Source: Bacteroidota bacterium (GTDB lineage Bacteria > Bacteroidota > Bacteroidia > B-17B0 > Aurantibacillaceae). Taken from it: DNA of 64,000 nt. The stretch spans positions 1 through 64,000 of the forward strand of contig JAUXZS010000014.1 in NCBI GenBank assembly GCA_030692515.1. Reading direction: 5' to 3'. The notes beneath the pieces were generated by a model, which was not told where the DNA came from, made no database searches, and saw only the letters and a list, made by a program, of their open reading frames with translations. The position numbers were made by a program, and so were the translations under genes. Below, one piece after another: positions 9,361-17,406 of the stretch. Numbering within the stretch: position 1 is the first letter of the stretch; every line of letters begins with the position of its first letter.

Positions 9361-9390
9361 CAAATATACGAGAACAAAACTAATTAGCAA
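9361..9390 (-). promoter_or_regulatory. Bacteroidota-type promoter for rpmB operon
   Basis: Reading the minus strand, TTG (plus 9388-9390) is followed by exactly 19 nt and TATATTTG (plus 9361-9368). This fits the TTG-N19-TAnnTTTG consensus of Bacteroidota primary sigma. Transcription would begin near 9354, about 38 nt before the L28 start codon. Confidence 0.72.
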
Positions 9391-9455
9391 AATTAAAAGC
9401 CAATTATTTCAACATTATGATAATTAATTTCTTAAAAATCTTAATTCTATGCTTT

Positions 9456-10490
9456 TTAACCCGAAAAACGGTACAATTTATCGGTGCCAATTAAATCAAA
9501 ATGCCCAACTAAATTTATTTGCGGAGCTTTTAAGCCATTTCCAAATTTTAAATTTGGGTTCTCAAAAACAAAAATTTCATCAAAAAGATTTTGTTGTATA
9601 AAATCATTCAATACCCTTCTCCCACCCTCTACTAAAACACTTTGAATCTTTAAATCAACCAATTTATCTGAGATTTGCTCTAATACATTTAAATCAAAAT
9701 TAAGTTTAATAAAGGTAATATTGTCTTTAACTTCATCCTTAATGGCATTAAACACAATAGTTTTGGCATTATTATCATAAACATTAAAATTTTCAGGAAC
9801 TTCTAAATCTTTATCAATAATGATTCTTCTTGGACTTTTACCTTCAACCAATCGGTTAGTTAAATTAGGATTGTCGGCCAAAACCGTATTTTTTCCAACC
9901 AAAATACCCATTTCCTCCATTCGCATTTGATGAACAATTTTTTGGGATTCAATTCCTGTAATAACATTACTGCCTCTATCTGCTGGCAACGGTATATTAC
10001 TAATAAATCCATCGGCCGTTTGAGCCCATTTTAAAATATAATAGGGTCTGTTTTTTTCATAAAAAGTAAAAAAGCGTTTGTTTAAAAGCTTGCCTTCTTG
10101 TTCTAAAACACCTGTTGTAACAACAAGCCCGGCATTTTTTAATTTTTCAACGCCTTTACCCGCTACTAAAGGGTTTACATCTAAATTACATACCATAACT
10201 TGTTTAAACCCTTTTTCTATAATTAAATCAGCACAGGGCGGCGTTTTTCCAAAATGACTACAAGGCTCAAGCGTAACGTATAAAGTACAGTCTGCAGGAT
10301 TAATATCTGAAGATAAATTATTTATGGCATTTACCTCTGCGTGTGCTTCTCCATAATTTTGATGATAGCCAGATGCCACTATTGCATCATTATAAACAAT
10401 TACACAACCCACCATTGGATTTGGTGCTACTGCCCCTAACCCTTTTTTGGCCAATTCAATAGCCTCATGCATATAATGTTTATGGTTCAT
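9456..10490 (-). CDS. ribD: Bifunctional riboflavin deaminase/reductase RibD
   Basis: 344 residues. The N-terminal deaminase domain has the zinc site H50-A-E52 and PC77-x8-C86 (PCSHFGKTPPC). The C-terminal reductase domain (about 148-344) contains ILKWAQTADGFISN and VEGGRRVLNDFI. The protein performs the second and third steps of riboflavin synthesis: deamination of the pyrimidine from GTP cyclohydrolase II, then reduction of the ribose side chain with NADPH. It is divergent from ffh with 63 bp between them. No other rib gene is near. Full length and both active sites look intact. Confidence 0.96.
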   Translation of the reverse strand: MNHKHYMHEAIELAKKGLGAVAPNPMVGCVIVYNDAIVASGYHQNYGEAHAEVNAINNLSSDINPADCTLYVTLEPCSHFGKTPPCADLIIEKGFKQVMVCNLDVNPLVAGKGVEKLKNAGLVVTTGVLEQEGKLLNKRFFTFYEKNRPYYILKWAQTADGFISNIPLPADRGSNVITGIESQKIVHQMRMEEMGILVGKNTVLADNPNLTNRLVEGKSPRRIIIDKDLEVPENFNVYDNNAKTIVFNAIKDEVKDNITFIKLNFDLNVLEQISDKLVDLKIQSVLVEGGRRVLNDFIQQNLFDEIFVFENPNLKFGNGLKAPQINLVGHFDLIGTDKLYRFSG

Positions 10491-10553
10491 TCTTTAATAG
10501 CGTAAAATTACGTTCAATTTCTTAAATTTGTATTCGTTAAAAAATTAAGTACC

Positions 10554-11903
10554 ATGTTTGATAATTTACAAGATAAACTAGATCGCGCCTTTAAACTTTT
10601 AAAAGGACAAGGCAAAATTACTGAAATAAACGTTGCAGAAACAATGAAAGAAGTGCGTAAAGCACTTTTAGATGCCGATGTTAACTACAAAGTTGCTAAA
10701 ACCTTTACAGACACTGTTAAGGAAAAAGCTTTGGGTCAAAACGTTTTAACTTCTGTATCTCCTGGGCAATTATTAATTAAAATTACGCATGATGAATTAG
10801 CCCTATTAATGGGCGGTACAAAGGAAGATATCTACTTAGGTGGTAATCCAACTATTATTTTAATGAGCGGTTTGCAAGGTTCTGGTAAAACAACTTTTAC
10901 CGGTAAATTGGCTAATTATTTAAAAACTAAAAAAGGCAAAAAACCTTTAATGGTTGCTTGCGACGTTTACCGTCCGGCAGCTATAGACCAATTACATGTT
11001 TTAGGAGAGCAATTAGACGTAGAAGTTTTTAGTAATAAAGAAGAAAAAAATCCTATAAAAATTGCCGAGGCTGCCATTAAACAAGCAAAAGAAAACGGTA
11101 ATAGTGTTGTGTTAATAGATACTGCCGGTCGTTTAGCTGTTGACGAACAAATGATGAACGAAATTGCTGACATTAAAAAAGCAATTAAGCCCAACGAAAT
11201 TTTGTTTGTTGTGGATAGTATGACCGGACAAGACGCCGTTAATACTGCTAAAGCCTTTAACGACCGTTTAGATTTTGATGGTGTAATATTAACCAAATTA
11301 GATGGCGATACCCGAGGTGGTGCAGCCTTATCAATAAAAAGTATTGTAAACAAACCTATTAAGTTTATTGGTACCGGCGAAAAAATGGATGCTTTGGATG
11401 TGTTTTATCCAGAACGTATGGCCGACCGTATTTTAGGTATGGGCGACGTTGTAACTTTAGTTGAGCGTGCGCAAGAACAATTTAACGAAGAAGAATCAAG
11501 AAAATTAAGTAAGAAAATTGCCACTAATAAATTTGATTTTAATGACTTTTTAAGTCAGTTACACCAAATTAAAAAAATGGGTAACATAAAAGATTTAGTT
11601 GGCATGATACCCGGTGTTGGCAAAGCTGTAAAGGATATGGATATTGATGATAATGCTTTTAAAGGTATTGAAGCCATTATTTTTAGTATGACCCCAGATG
11701 AAAGAAGTAAACCCGATTTATTAAATGGTTCGCGCAGACAACGATTAGCAAAAGGCAGTGGACAAGGCATACAAGAGGTAAACAAATTATTAAAACAGTT
11801 TGAAGATACTCGCAAGATGATGCGCATGATGAATGATAAAAATGCTATGAGCAAATTAATGCGTAACATGCCAAAAGGTATGACTGGTGGAATGCAGAAG
11901 TAA
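10554..11903 (+). CDS. ffh: Signal recognition particle GTPase Ffh
   Basis: 449 residues. The NG domain shows GLQGSGKTT (106-114), DVYRPAAIDQL, DTAGR (189-193) and TKLDGDTRGG (247-256). The M domain (about 330-449) contains SKPDLLNGSRRQRLAKGSG and a methionine-rich helix (RKMMRMMNDKNAMSKLM) that binds signal peptides and 4.5S RNA. Ffh with FtsY delivers ribosomes making membrane proteins to the Sec channel. A TAAATTTG box at 10523-10530 is a good -7 element, but no clear -33 partner exists at the right distance. Confidence 0.97.
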   Translation: MFDNLQDKLDRAFKLLKGQGKITEINVAETMKEVRKALLDADVNYKVAKTFTDTVKEKALGQNVLTSVSPGQLLIKITHDELALLMGGTKEDIYLGGNPTIILMSGLQGSGKTTFTGKLANYLKTKKGKKPLMVACDVYRPAAIDQLHVLGEQLDVEVFSNKEEKNPIKIAEAAIKQAKENGNSVVLIDTAGRLAVDEQMMNEIADIKKAIKPNEILFVVDSMTGQDAVNTAKAFNDRLDFDGVILTKLDGDTRGGAALSIKSIVNKPIKFIGTGEKMDALDVFYPERMADRILGMGDVVTLVERAQEQFNEEESRKLSKKIATNKFDFNDFLSQLHQIKKMGNIKDLVGMIPGVGKAVKDMDIDDNAFKGIEAIIFSMTPDERSKPDLLNGSRRQRLAKGSGQGIQEVNKLLKQFEDTRKMMRMMNDKNAMSKLMRNMPKGMTGGMQK

Positions 11904-11920
11904 GCCACAAATAAAAAAGA

Positions 11921-12066
11921 GCCACGAATTACACGAATTGCACTAAACTATAATTTAAAAAGGGCTGCTTGTTAAACTTAATTTAAAAAGGTGCCACGTC
12001 CCGATAACTATCGGGATACACGAATTGCACTAAACTGTATTTTAAAAGTGCCACGAACTACACACC
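11921..12066. repeat. Left repeat block of the first GxxExxY locus
   Basis: Three partial direct copies begin with GCCACG at 11921, 11993 and about 12051. The first two share CACGAATTGCACTAAACT followed by an AT-rich tail. The first copy's GCCACGAATTACAC (11921-11934) is a perfect 14-bp inverted match to GTGTAATTCGTGGC at 12613-12626, on the other side of the nuclease-like gene. The second copy is interrupted by the palindrome at 11999-12016. Confidence 0.75.
11999..12016. repeat. Perfect 18-bp palindrome inserted in a repeat copy
   Basis: TCCCGATAACTATCGGGA has 8-bp arms around AC. Compared with the copy at 11921, it replaces AAT inside GCCACG-aat-TACACGAATTG. It therefore looks like an insertion into an existing repeat. 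Confidence 0.65.
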
Positions 12067-12101
12067 TTATAAACTAAACAAAATTTAAACAAATAAAACT
12101 T

Positions 12102-12530
12102 ATTTTACAGGAAGAAGAAATATTTACAATTAACGAACCAGAAGGTTTATACAACGTAAATAATTTACTTTATAAAGAGGAAGTTTATTCATTTATTGCT
12201 TGTTGTTTTGAAGTACATAAAAATTTAGGGAAAGGCTTTTTAGAAGTTGTTTACAAAGATGCTTTGAGTTACGAATTGAAACAAAACAACATTCCTTTTG
12301 AAAAAGAGAAAAAGTTTGAGATAAAATATAAAAATATTATTCTGCCTCATTATTATTTTTCTGATTTTATAGTTTTTGACAAAATAATTGTAGAGATTAA
12401 AGCTCAAGAAAGTATTGCCGATACACATTATAAACAATTAATTAATTATTTGGCAGCTTCTAAAATGAAAGTTGGATTATTGGTTAACTTTGGTGAAGAA
12501 AGCTTAAAGTTTAAACGAGTTATTTTATAA
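12102..12530 (+). CDS. GxxExxY-family PD-(D/E)XK nuclease-like protein, start uncertain
   Basis: The frame is open from 12078 to the TAA at 12528-12530 but has no ATG, GTG or TTG before the conserved domain. Possible starts are ATA 12093 or ATT 12102; the only standard alternative, TTG 12264, would delete half the domain. Family homology begins at LLYKEEVYSFIACCFEVHKN and includes GFLEVVY (the GxxExxY signature), then SDFIVFDKIIVEIKA, in which D and E-x-K match a PD-(D/E)XK nuclease core, and ends KMKVGLLVNFGEESLKFKRVIL. It may use a rare start or be a start-lost pseudogene. It is bracketed by inverted repeats. The biochemical function of the family is unknown to me. Confidence 0.7.
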   Translation: MLQEEEIFTINEPEGLYNVNNLLYKEEVYSFIACCFEVHKNLGKGFLEVVYKDALSYELKQNNIPFEKEKKFEIKYKNIILPHYYFSDFIVFDKIIVEIKAQESIADTHYKQLINYLAASKMKVGLLVNFGEESLKFKRVIL

Positions 12531-12548
12531 TAGAATTAGTGAAATTAT

Positions 12549-12790
12549 CATTTATGTCGCAGGCATAAATGATTTATGAAACAAAAGTATAAATACAGAT
12601 TAGTGACAATTAGTGTAATTCGTGGCAAAAATATATAGTGGTAATGTCGAAGACAAAACTATTAAGTTTTTGGGAATAGATTAGTGTTAATTAGTGAAAT
12701 TAGTGGCTTATTGATAATTACTGTAATTTAATGTCGCAGACATAGTAAGTATTATACAACAGATTAGTGTTAATTAGTGAAATTAGTGGC
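12549..12790. repeat. Degenerate ~85-bp tandem repeats right of the first GxxExxY gene
   Basis: A 30-bp element starting AGATTAGTG and ending TTCGTGGC or TTAGTGGC occurs at 12597-12626, 12678-12707 and 12761-12790; the last two are identical. Between them lies the motif ATGTCGCAGGCAT or a variant (12554, 12644, 12731). The whole unit therefore repeats at 81-90 bp. The first motif sits inside a perfect 8-bp hairpin, CATTTATG with CATAAATG (12549-12571). Confidence 0.75.
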
Positions 12791-12822
12791 TCAATAATAT
12801 TACAGCATAGAAATAAAAATCA

Positions 12823-13239
12823 GTGGCAAAAAAAACGATATTCATATTTATTTTATTTGTGTTCTGCTTTGCTAATACTACTTGCCGCAAAAAATTATCT
12901 ACTCCAGTTAATTTATTTGGGATATGGGTTGCCGATGGACAATTATGCCAAGCTATGTTTCTAGAAATAAAAAAAAATGGAGCGAGTACATATGGCACCG
13001 ACGATCAAAATAAGGGCTGTAGCGGAAAAAGCTGGAGTGGTAAATATCGAATGAACTCATTTCAATTATATATTGGTAAAACAACCTTTAATATAATAGA
13101 ACAACCAATTTTAATAGACACTCCTGATTCAGCAGGTTGGGGTAACAAAAGAGGAAGAATTGTTGCGGAAATGACTTTAAAAAGTTCTGTTTTCCATAGA
13201 AAAGAAACTTTGACATTTCATAAAACTGTTAATTTTTAA
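12823..13239 (+). CDS. Small exported protein, paralogue of the next gene
   Basis: 138 residues from a GTG start at 12823, chosen because a signal-like stretch (KKTIFIFILFVFCFAN) follows at once. A cysteine at position 21 (NTTCRKK) may be lipidated, although the lipobox is poor. The mature part, STPVNLFGIWVADGQLCQ, NKGCSGKSWSGKYRM and a terminal MTLKSSVFH, aligns with the 13241 protein. This looks like a small lipocalin-like beta fold. The family is not recognised. It begins 33 bp after the last tandem repeat and is followed after 1 bp by the next gene. Confidence 0.6.
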   Translation: MAKKTIFIFILFVFCFANTTCRKKLSTPVNLFGIWVADGQLCQAMFLEIKKNGASTYGTDDQNKGCSGKSWSGKYRMNSFQLYIGKTTFNIIEQPILIDTPDSAGWGNKRGRIVAEMTLKSSVFHRKETLTFHKTVNF

Positions 13240-13240
13240 A

Positions 13241-13690
13241 ATGAAATTTATTTTTAAAATACTATTCTTAACCGTTATATTATTTGCTTTTAGCACTTGT
13301 AAAAAAGCTAGTTCCAAGCCAGTAAATCTTGCTGGCGAATGGGTTTCATTCTCAAACTGCCAAATGGGTTTTGTAATTAATAAAGATAATTCGGGCTCAT
13401 ACAAATCTTATAACAATAAAAAAGGTTGTGGTGTAAAAGATTGGGATGGCGATTTTTATATTACAAACACACAACTAAGATTAGAAAAAACTTCATTGTT
13501 TGGTTCTATAACTTTTAGATTTATTGAAAAGCCAAAATTATTTGTAGGCAACGACTCTATTAGCAGTTGGTCTTTAACAGGAGATGAAAAAAGTTTGGCT
13601 ACCAGAAAAATTATTGCCACCATGACTTTAAAAAACCCTGGTACTTACAATAACGAAAAAATAAAATATTATAAAATAATTGAGTATTAA
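13241..13690 (+). CDS. Small lipoprotein, paralogue of the previous gene
   Basis: 149 residues with lipoprotein signal AFSTC (Cys20). SKPVNLAGEWVSFSNCQ, KKGCGVKDWDGDFYI, RFIEKPKLF and ATMTLKNPG align throughout with the 12823 product, so this is a tandem duplication. The stop codon is directly followed by the folD ATG with no gap, implying one transcript. No function is assigned. Confidence 0.65.
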   Translation: MKFIFKILFLTVILFAFSTCKKASSKPVNLAGEWVSFSNCQMGFVINKDNSGSYKSYNNKKGCGVKDWDGDFYITNTQLRLEKTSLFGSITFRFIEKPKLFVGNDSISSWSLTGDEKSLATRKIIATMTLKNPGTYNNEKIKYYKIIEY

Positions 13691-14572
13691 ATGCAACTAA
13701 TAGACGGAAAAAAAATATCGCTTCAATTACAGGAAGAAATTGCTATTGAAGTAAAAAAAATAATGGCCTCAGGTATTAAACAACCACACCTTGCTGCTAT
13801 TTTAGTTGGAAATGATGGTGGCAGCGAAACCTATGTTGCCAGCAAAATTAAGGCTTGCGAAAATGTTGGGTTTAAGTCAACCTTAATTCGATTTCCAGAT
13901 AATGTTAGTGAAGAAGATTTATTAAAAGCAGTTAATGATTTAAACAACAATGATGATATTGATGGGTTTATAGTTCAATTACCTTTGCCCCGCCATATTA
14001 ACGAACATAAAATTATTGAGGCCATTAAACCAAGTAAAGATGTAGATGGTTTTCATCCAATAAATGTTGGACGAATGGTGTTAAATTTACCTTGTTATGT
14101 AAGCGCAACTCCTTACGGCATTGTGCATTTATTAGAAAAATATAAAATTGAAACCACAGGTAAACATTGTGTGGTTATTGGCAGAAGTCATATTGTTGGT
14201 TCACCAATGAGCATTTTATTAGCAAAAAACACAGAGCTTGGCAATTGTACGGTTACTTTATGTCATAGTAAAACAAAAGACTTAATTTCTCATACCTTAA
14301 AAGCAGATATTATTATTTGTGCTTTGGGTATTCCTGAATTTTTAAAAGGCAACATGGTAAAAGATGGTGTTGTTGTTATTGATGTTGGCACCACGCGTGT
14401 TGTTAGTACCGAAACAAAAAGCGGCTTTAAATTAAAAGGAGATGTTATGTTTAATGAAGTAGCTCCTAAATGTAGTTTTATCACTCCCGTTCCCGGTGGC
14501 GTTGGTCCAATGACCATTGCAAGTTTATTAAAGAATACATTGTTGGCTGCAAAGAAAGAGATTTACAAATAG
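13691..14572 (+). CDS. folD: Methylenetetrahydrofolate dehydrogenase/cyclohydrolase FolD
   Basis: 293 residues, the normal size. The substrate site ([13 protein letters not shown]), the block [13 protein letters not shown], the NADP region [17 protein letters not shown] and the signature [15 protein letters not shown] are all present. It interconverts 5,10-methylene-, methenyl- and 10-formyl-tetrahydrofolate in the cytoplasm, supplying one-carbon units. It is the third gene of an apparent run with two small lipoproteins. That association is probably positional rather than functional. Confidence 0.96.
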   Translation: MQLIDGKKISLQLQEEIAIEVKKIMASGIKQPHLAAILVGNDGGSETYVASKIKACENVGFKSTLIRFPDNVSEEDLLKAVNDLNNNDDIDGFIVQLPLPRHINEHKIIEAIKPSKDVDGFHPINVGRMVLNLPCYVSATPYGIVHLLEKYKIETTGKHCVVIGRSHIVGSPMSILLAKNTELGNCTVTLCHSKTKDLISHTLKADIIICALGIPEFLKGNMVKDGVVVIDVGTTRVVSTETKSGFKLKGDVMFNEVAPKCSFITPVPGGVGPMTIASLLKNTLLAAKKEIYK

Positions 14573-14613
14573 TTAATAGCGAATAGTTTTTAGAAATTAG
14601 GCTCTAAAACAAA

Positions 14614-14674
14614 TGTCATCCTGAGGCACGAAGGATCTCTTTTGCAAATAGATTCCTCATTCTTCGGAATGACA
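14614..14674. repeat. Palindromic TGTCATCCTGA element, copy 1
   Basis: The element begins TGTCATCCTGAGGCACGAAG and ends TTCGGAATGACA, with terminal inverted repeats TGTCAT and ATGACA plus internal AGGATC/GATTCCT-like complementarity. A related copy is at 59575-59633. Elements of this kind recur in Bacteroidota intergenic DNA. Here it lies between folD and the ABC permease gene. Confidence 0.7.
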
Positions 14675-14756
14675 ATTTACCGTTTAAAAATTCTTATTAC
14701 TTCCCATCCTATAATTCCTTTAAAGACTTACTTAATCCGTAACTTTAATATCGAGT

Positions 14757-15995
14757 TTGAATTTCCTAAGAGAAAATATTTCCATTGCGCTCGACTCCAT
14801 AAAAGCGAATCGATTAAGAGCCATTATAACCATGCTAATTATTGCCATTGGTATTACGGCATTAGTTGGTATACTATCTGCAATAGACGCTATAAAAAAT
14901 GGCATCAATAGCAATTTTACAAGTATGGGTGCAAACACCTTTACAATTCGTAATGCTGATATAAATATTAGAGTTGGTCGTAAAGGAAGAAAAGCAAAAA
15001 CCTTTGATAAAATAAAATTTAAAGAGGCTGTTCGGTTTAAAAATGAATTTAATTATCCTGTAATTACTTCTGTTTCAACCATGGCAAATGAAGCCTCTCG
15101 TATTAAGTATGAAAACAAAAAAACCAATCCAAACATTCAGGTTTTTGGCAGCGACGAAAATTATATTTTAACTGCGGGTTACGAATTAGAAAAGGGAAGA
15201 AACTTTAATGCTTATGAAGCCATAAGTGGTGCGCCACTCGTAATTATTGGAAAAGATATTGAGAAAACACTATTTGGAGATTTAATAGACCCACTAGATA
15301 AAACAATTAAAATTGGTTCGTCTCGCTATAAAATAATTGGCGTTTTAAAAAGTAAAGGCAATAGCGCCGGCTTTGGTGGCGATAAACTTTGTATTATTCC
15401 TTTAACAAATGCCCGACAATATTTTGGAAGCAATGACATGAGTTTTACTATAAATGTATTAACCAAAAACAGTGCTCAACTAGAAAATATTTTAAATGAA
15501 GCAAAAGCAACATTTAGAAAGATTCGAAAAATTCCAACTACAAATGTTGATAATTTTGACATTGTTAAATCTGATAATCTTGCTTCTATTTTAATTAAAG
15601 ATTTAAAAACAGTTACACTAGGCGCCACCATTATTGGTTTAATAACACTGCTTGGCGCTGCAATAGGATTAATGAATATTATGTTAGTGAGTATTACAGA
15701 ACGCACACGCGAAATTGGAATAAGAAAAGCATTGGGTGCAACACAAAAAGCAATTAAATCTCAGTTTTTAATTGAGAGTGTTGTTATTTGCGTAATGGGA
15801 GGACTAATAGGAATAGTATTTGGAATTATAATCGGTAATGTGATAAGTTTTGCATTAAATACAGGTTTTTTCATTCCATGGTTTTGGATAATTATGGGCG
15901 TTATTATTTGTGTAACAGTTGGTCTCTTAAGTGGCTATTTACCGGCTAAACGCGCATCCAAACTCGACCCAATTGATAGTTTAAGGTTTGAGTAA
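14757..15995 (+). CDS. ABC transporter permease, MacB/FtsX type
   Basis: 412 residues. The N-terminus NFLRENISIALDSIKANRLR leads into TM1 (TMLIIAIGITALVGIL), then a ~230-residue periplasmic MacB-like domain, then three C-terminal TM segments. The FtsX coupling motif is SITERTREIGIRKALGAT. No ATG fits; TTG at 14757 gives the conserved start. The family works with an ABC ATPase in tripartite efflux, lipoprotein release or mechanotransmission. No ATPase gene is adjacent, so its partner must be encoded elsewhere. Confidence 0.88.
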   Translation: MNFLRENISIALDSIKANRLRAIITMLIIAIGITALVGILSAIDAIKNGINSNFTSMGANTFTIRNADINIRVGRKGRKAKTFDKIKFKEAVRFKNEFNYPVITSVSTMANEASRIKYENKKTNPNIQVFGSDENYILTAGYELEKGRNFNAYEAISGAPLVIIGKDIEKTLFGDLIDPLDKTIKIGSSRYKIIGVLKSKGNSAGFGGDKLCIIPLTNARQYFGSNDMSFTINVLTKNSAQLENILNEAKATFRKIRKIPTTNVDNFDIVKSDNLASILIKDLKTVTLGATIIGLITLLGAAIGLMNIMLVSITERTREIGIRKALGATQKAIKSQFLIESVVICVMGGLIGIVFGIIIGNVISFALNTGFFIPWFWIIMGVIICVTVGLLSGYLPAKRASKLDPIDSLRFE

Positions 15996-16053
15996 TTTAA
16001 AAGGATTGCTAATTATTAATCTTATATTTAAAAGCAAAACTATGTATTTATAA

Positions 16054-17406
16054 ATGAAAAGGTTTTATCACAAAATAATAAACTTAGGATTACCACATGC
16101 TAAAAATCAAAAAGATGTAAAAAGCATCAAAATCATTAATCAAATGAGTTTGATACTTGCCATTTTAATGATCTGCTTTTGTATTATCGGTCCAATTCTT
16201 GGTTTATTTCCTGTTTTATATTTTTCAATTCCATTTGCATTTGCTTTTAGCTTAACTACTTATTTTAATTTTAAAGGATGGTTAACTTTTAATAAATATT
16301 ATTTTACGCTTGTACCAATTATTTTTATTTGCCTAATCTGTTGGCATAATGGTATAAATATGGGCGATCGTTATTTTCTTTTTGCTACTGCATTAATTCC
16401 AGTAATTCTATTCAGAAATATTGTTCTCATTTTTGCTTTATCTTACTTAAATATGGGCGCTTTCTTTTTTGTTACGTGGTATCAAACTAACTATCAACCT
16501 TATGTTAAAGTAAATCATACCGCAGAATTGCAATACTGGTTTATTTCTGTTATGGCCATATTTACAATTTTTTACTTTGCAATGCAATACTTCAAAAAAG
16601 GTTCTGAAGATTATGAACATGAAATTGAAAAAAAGAATGAAGAAATTTCCTCTAAGAATAAAGAAATTGTCGATAGTATTAATTATGCAAAAAAAATACA
16701 GAACGTATTATTAGCGCATAACGATTTTTTGCAGAAACACCTACCCGATCACTTTGTATTTTTTAAACCAAAAGATATTGTTAGCGGGGATTTTTATTGG
16801 GCTACAGAACATAACAATAAGTTTTATTTAGCTGTTTGTGATAGTACTGGACATGGCGTGCCGGGGGCTTTTATGTGTTTATTAAATATTGGTTTTTTAA
16901 ATGAAGGGATTAAAGAAAAAAACATTGAACAACCTAATGAAATATTTAATCATGTAAGAAAAAAATTAATTGCTGATATTTCAAAGGAGGGGCAACAAGA
17001 TGGGATGGATGGAATTCTTTTAAAAATTGAAACAAAGAATAATAAAACAGAAGTTGAATATTCTGGAGCGAATAATTCTCCTATTCTTATTCGTAATAAA
17101 GAATTAATAACATTACCACGCGATAAAATGCCTGTTGGGAAAGGAGAAAAAACAAATTCTTTTAATCATTATACAATTGACATACAAATAGGTGATACTT
17201 TATATTTATATACCGATGGTTTTGCCGACCAATTTGGAGGTCCGAAAGGAAAAAAATTCAAATACAAAGCATTAAATGAATTATTGCTAAATAATCACCA
17301 AAAAACAACAGCGGAACAAAATAAACTATTTGATTCTACTTTCGAGAATTGGAAAGGCAATTTAGAACAAGTAGATGATGTTTGTTTGATAGGAATAAAG
17401 TTTTAA
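16054..17406 (+). CDS. Membrane-bound SpoIIE-type serine phosphatase
   Basis: 450 residues. About six TM segments fill residues 28-190, a short charged coiled coil follows (EHEIEKKNEEISSKNKEIVD), and then a PP2C/SpoIIE domain (about 215-450). Metal-binding motifs are visible: KDIVSGDFYWA, CDSTGHGVPGAFM and YLYTDGFADQFGG. SpoIIE-type phosphatases dephosphorylate STAS-domain anti-sigma-factor antagonists. A STAS gene lies at 62712 and a second phosphatase at 56963. The membrane part could sense a signal, but no ligand domain is recognised. Its stop overlaps the convergent gene's stop by 4 bp. Confidence 0.88.
   Translation: MKRFYHKIINLGLPHAKNQKDVKSIKIINQMSLILAILMICFCIIGPILGLFPVLYFSIPFAFAFSLTTYFNFKGWLTFNKYYFTLVPIIFICLICWHNGINMGDRYFLFATALIPVILFRNIVLIFALSYLNMGAFFFVTWYQTNYQPYVKVNHTAELQYWFISVMAIFTIFYFAMQYFKKGSEDYEHEIEKKNEEISSKNKEIVDSINYAKKIQNVLLAHNDFLQKHLPDHFVFFKPKDIVSGDFYWATEHNNKFYLAVCDSTGHGVPGAFMCLLNIGFLNEGIKEKNIEQPNEIFNHVRKKLIADISKEGQQDGMDGILLKIETKNNKTEVEYSGANNSPILIRNKELITLPRDKMPVGKGEKTNSFNHYTIDIQIGDTLYLYTDGFADQFGGPKGKKFKYKALNELLLNNHQKTTAEQNKLFDSTFENWKGNLEQVDDVCLIGIKF

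Noticed and set aside
12264-12530. Short GxxExxY product starting at TTG 12264
   Set aside because: It would begin after the GxxExxY signature although the frame is open and conserved for a further ~35 codons upstream.
12597-12790. CRISPR-like appearance of three 30-bp repeats
   Set aside because: Only three copies, one divergent; the spacers share a common motif and are about 50 bp; no cas gene nearby.
14642-14911. 89-codon plus-strand frame before the ABC permease
   Set aside because: It overlaps the palindromic element and the true permease start in another frame and has no recognisable content.
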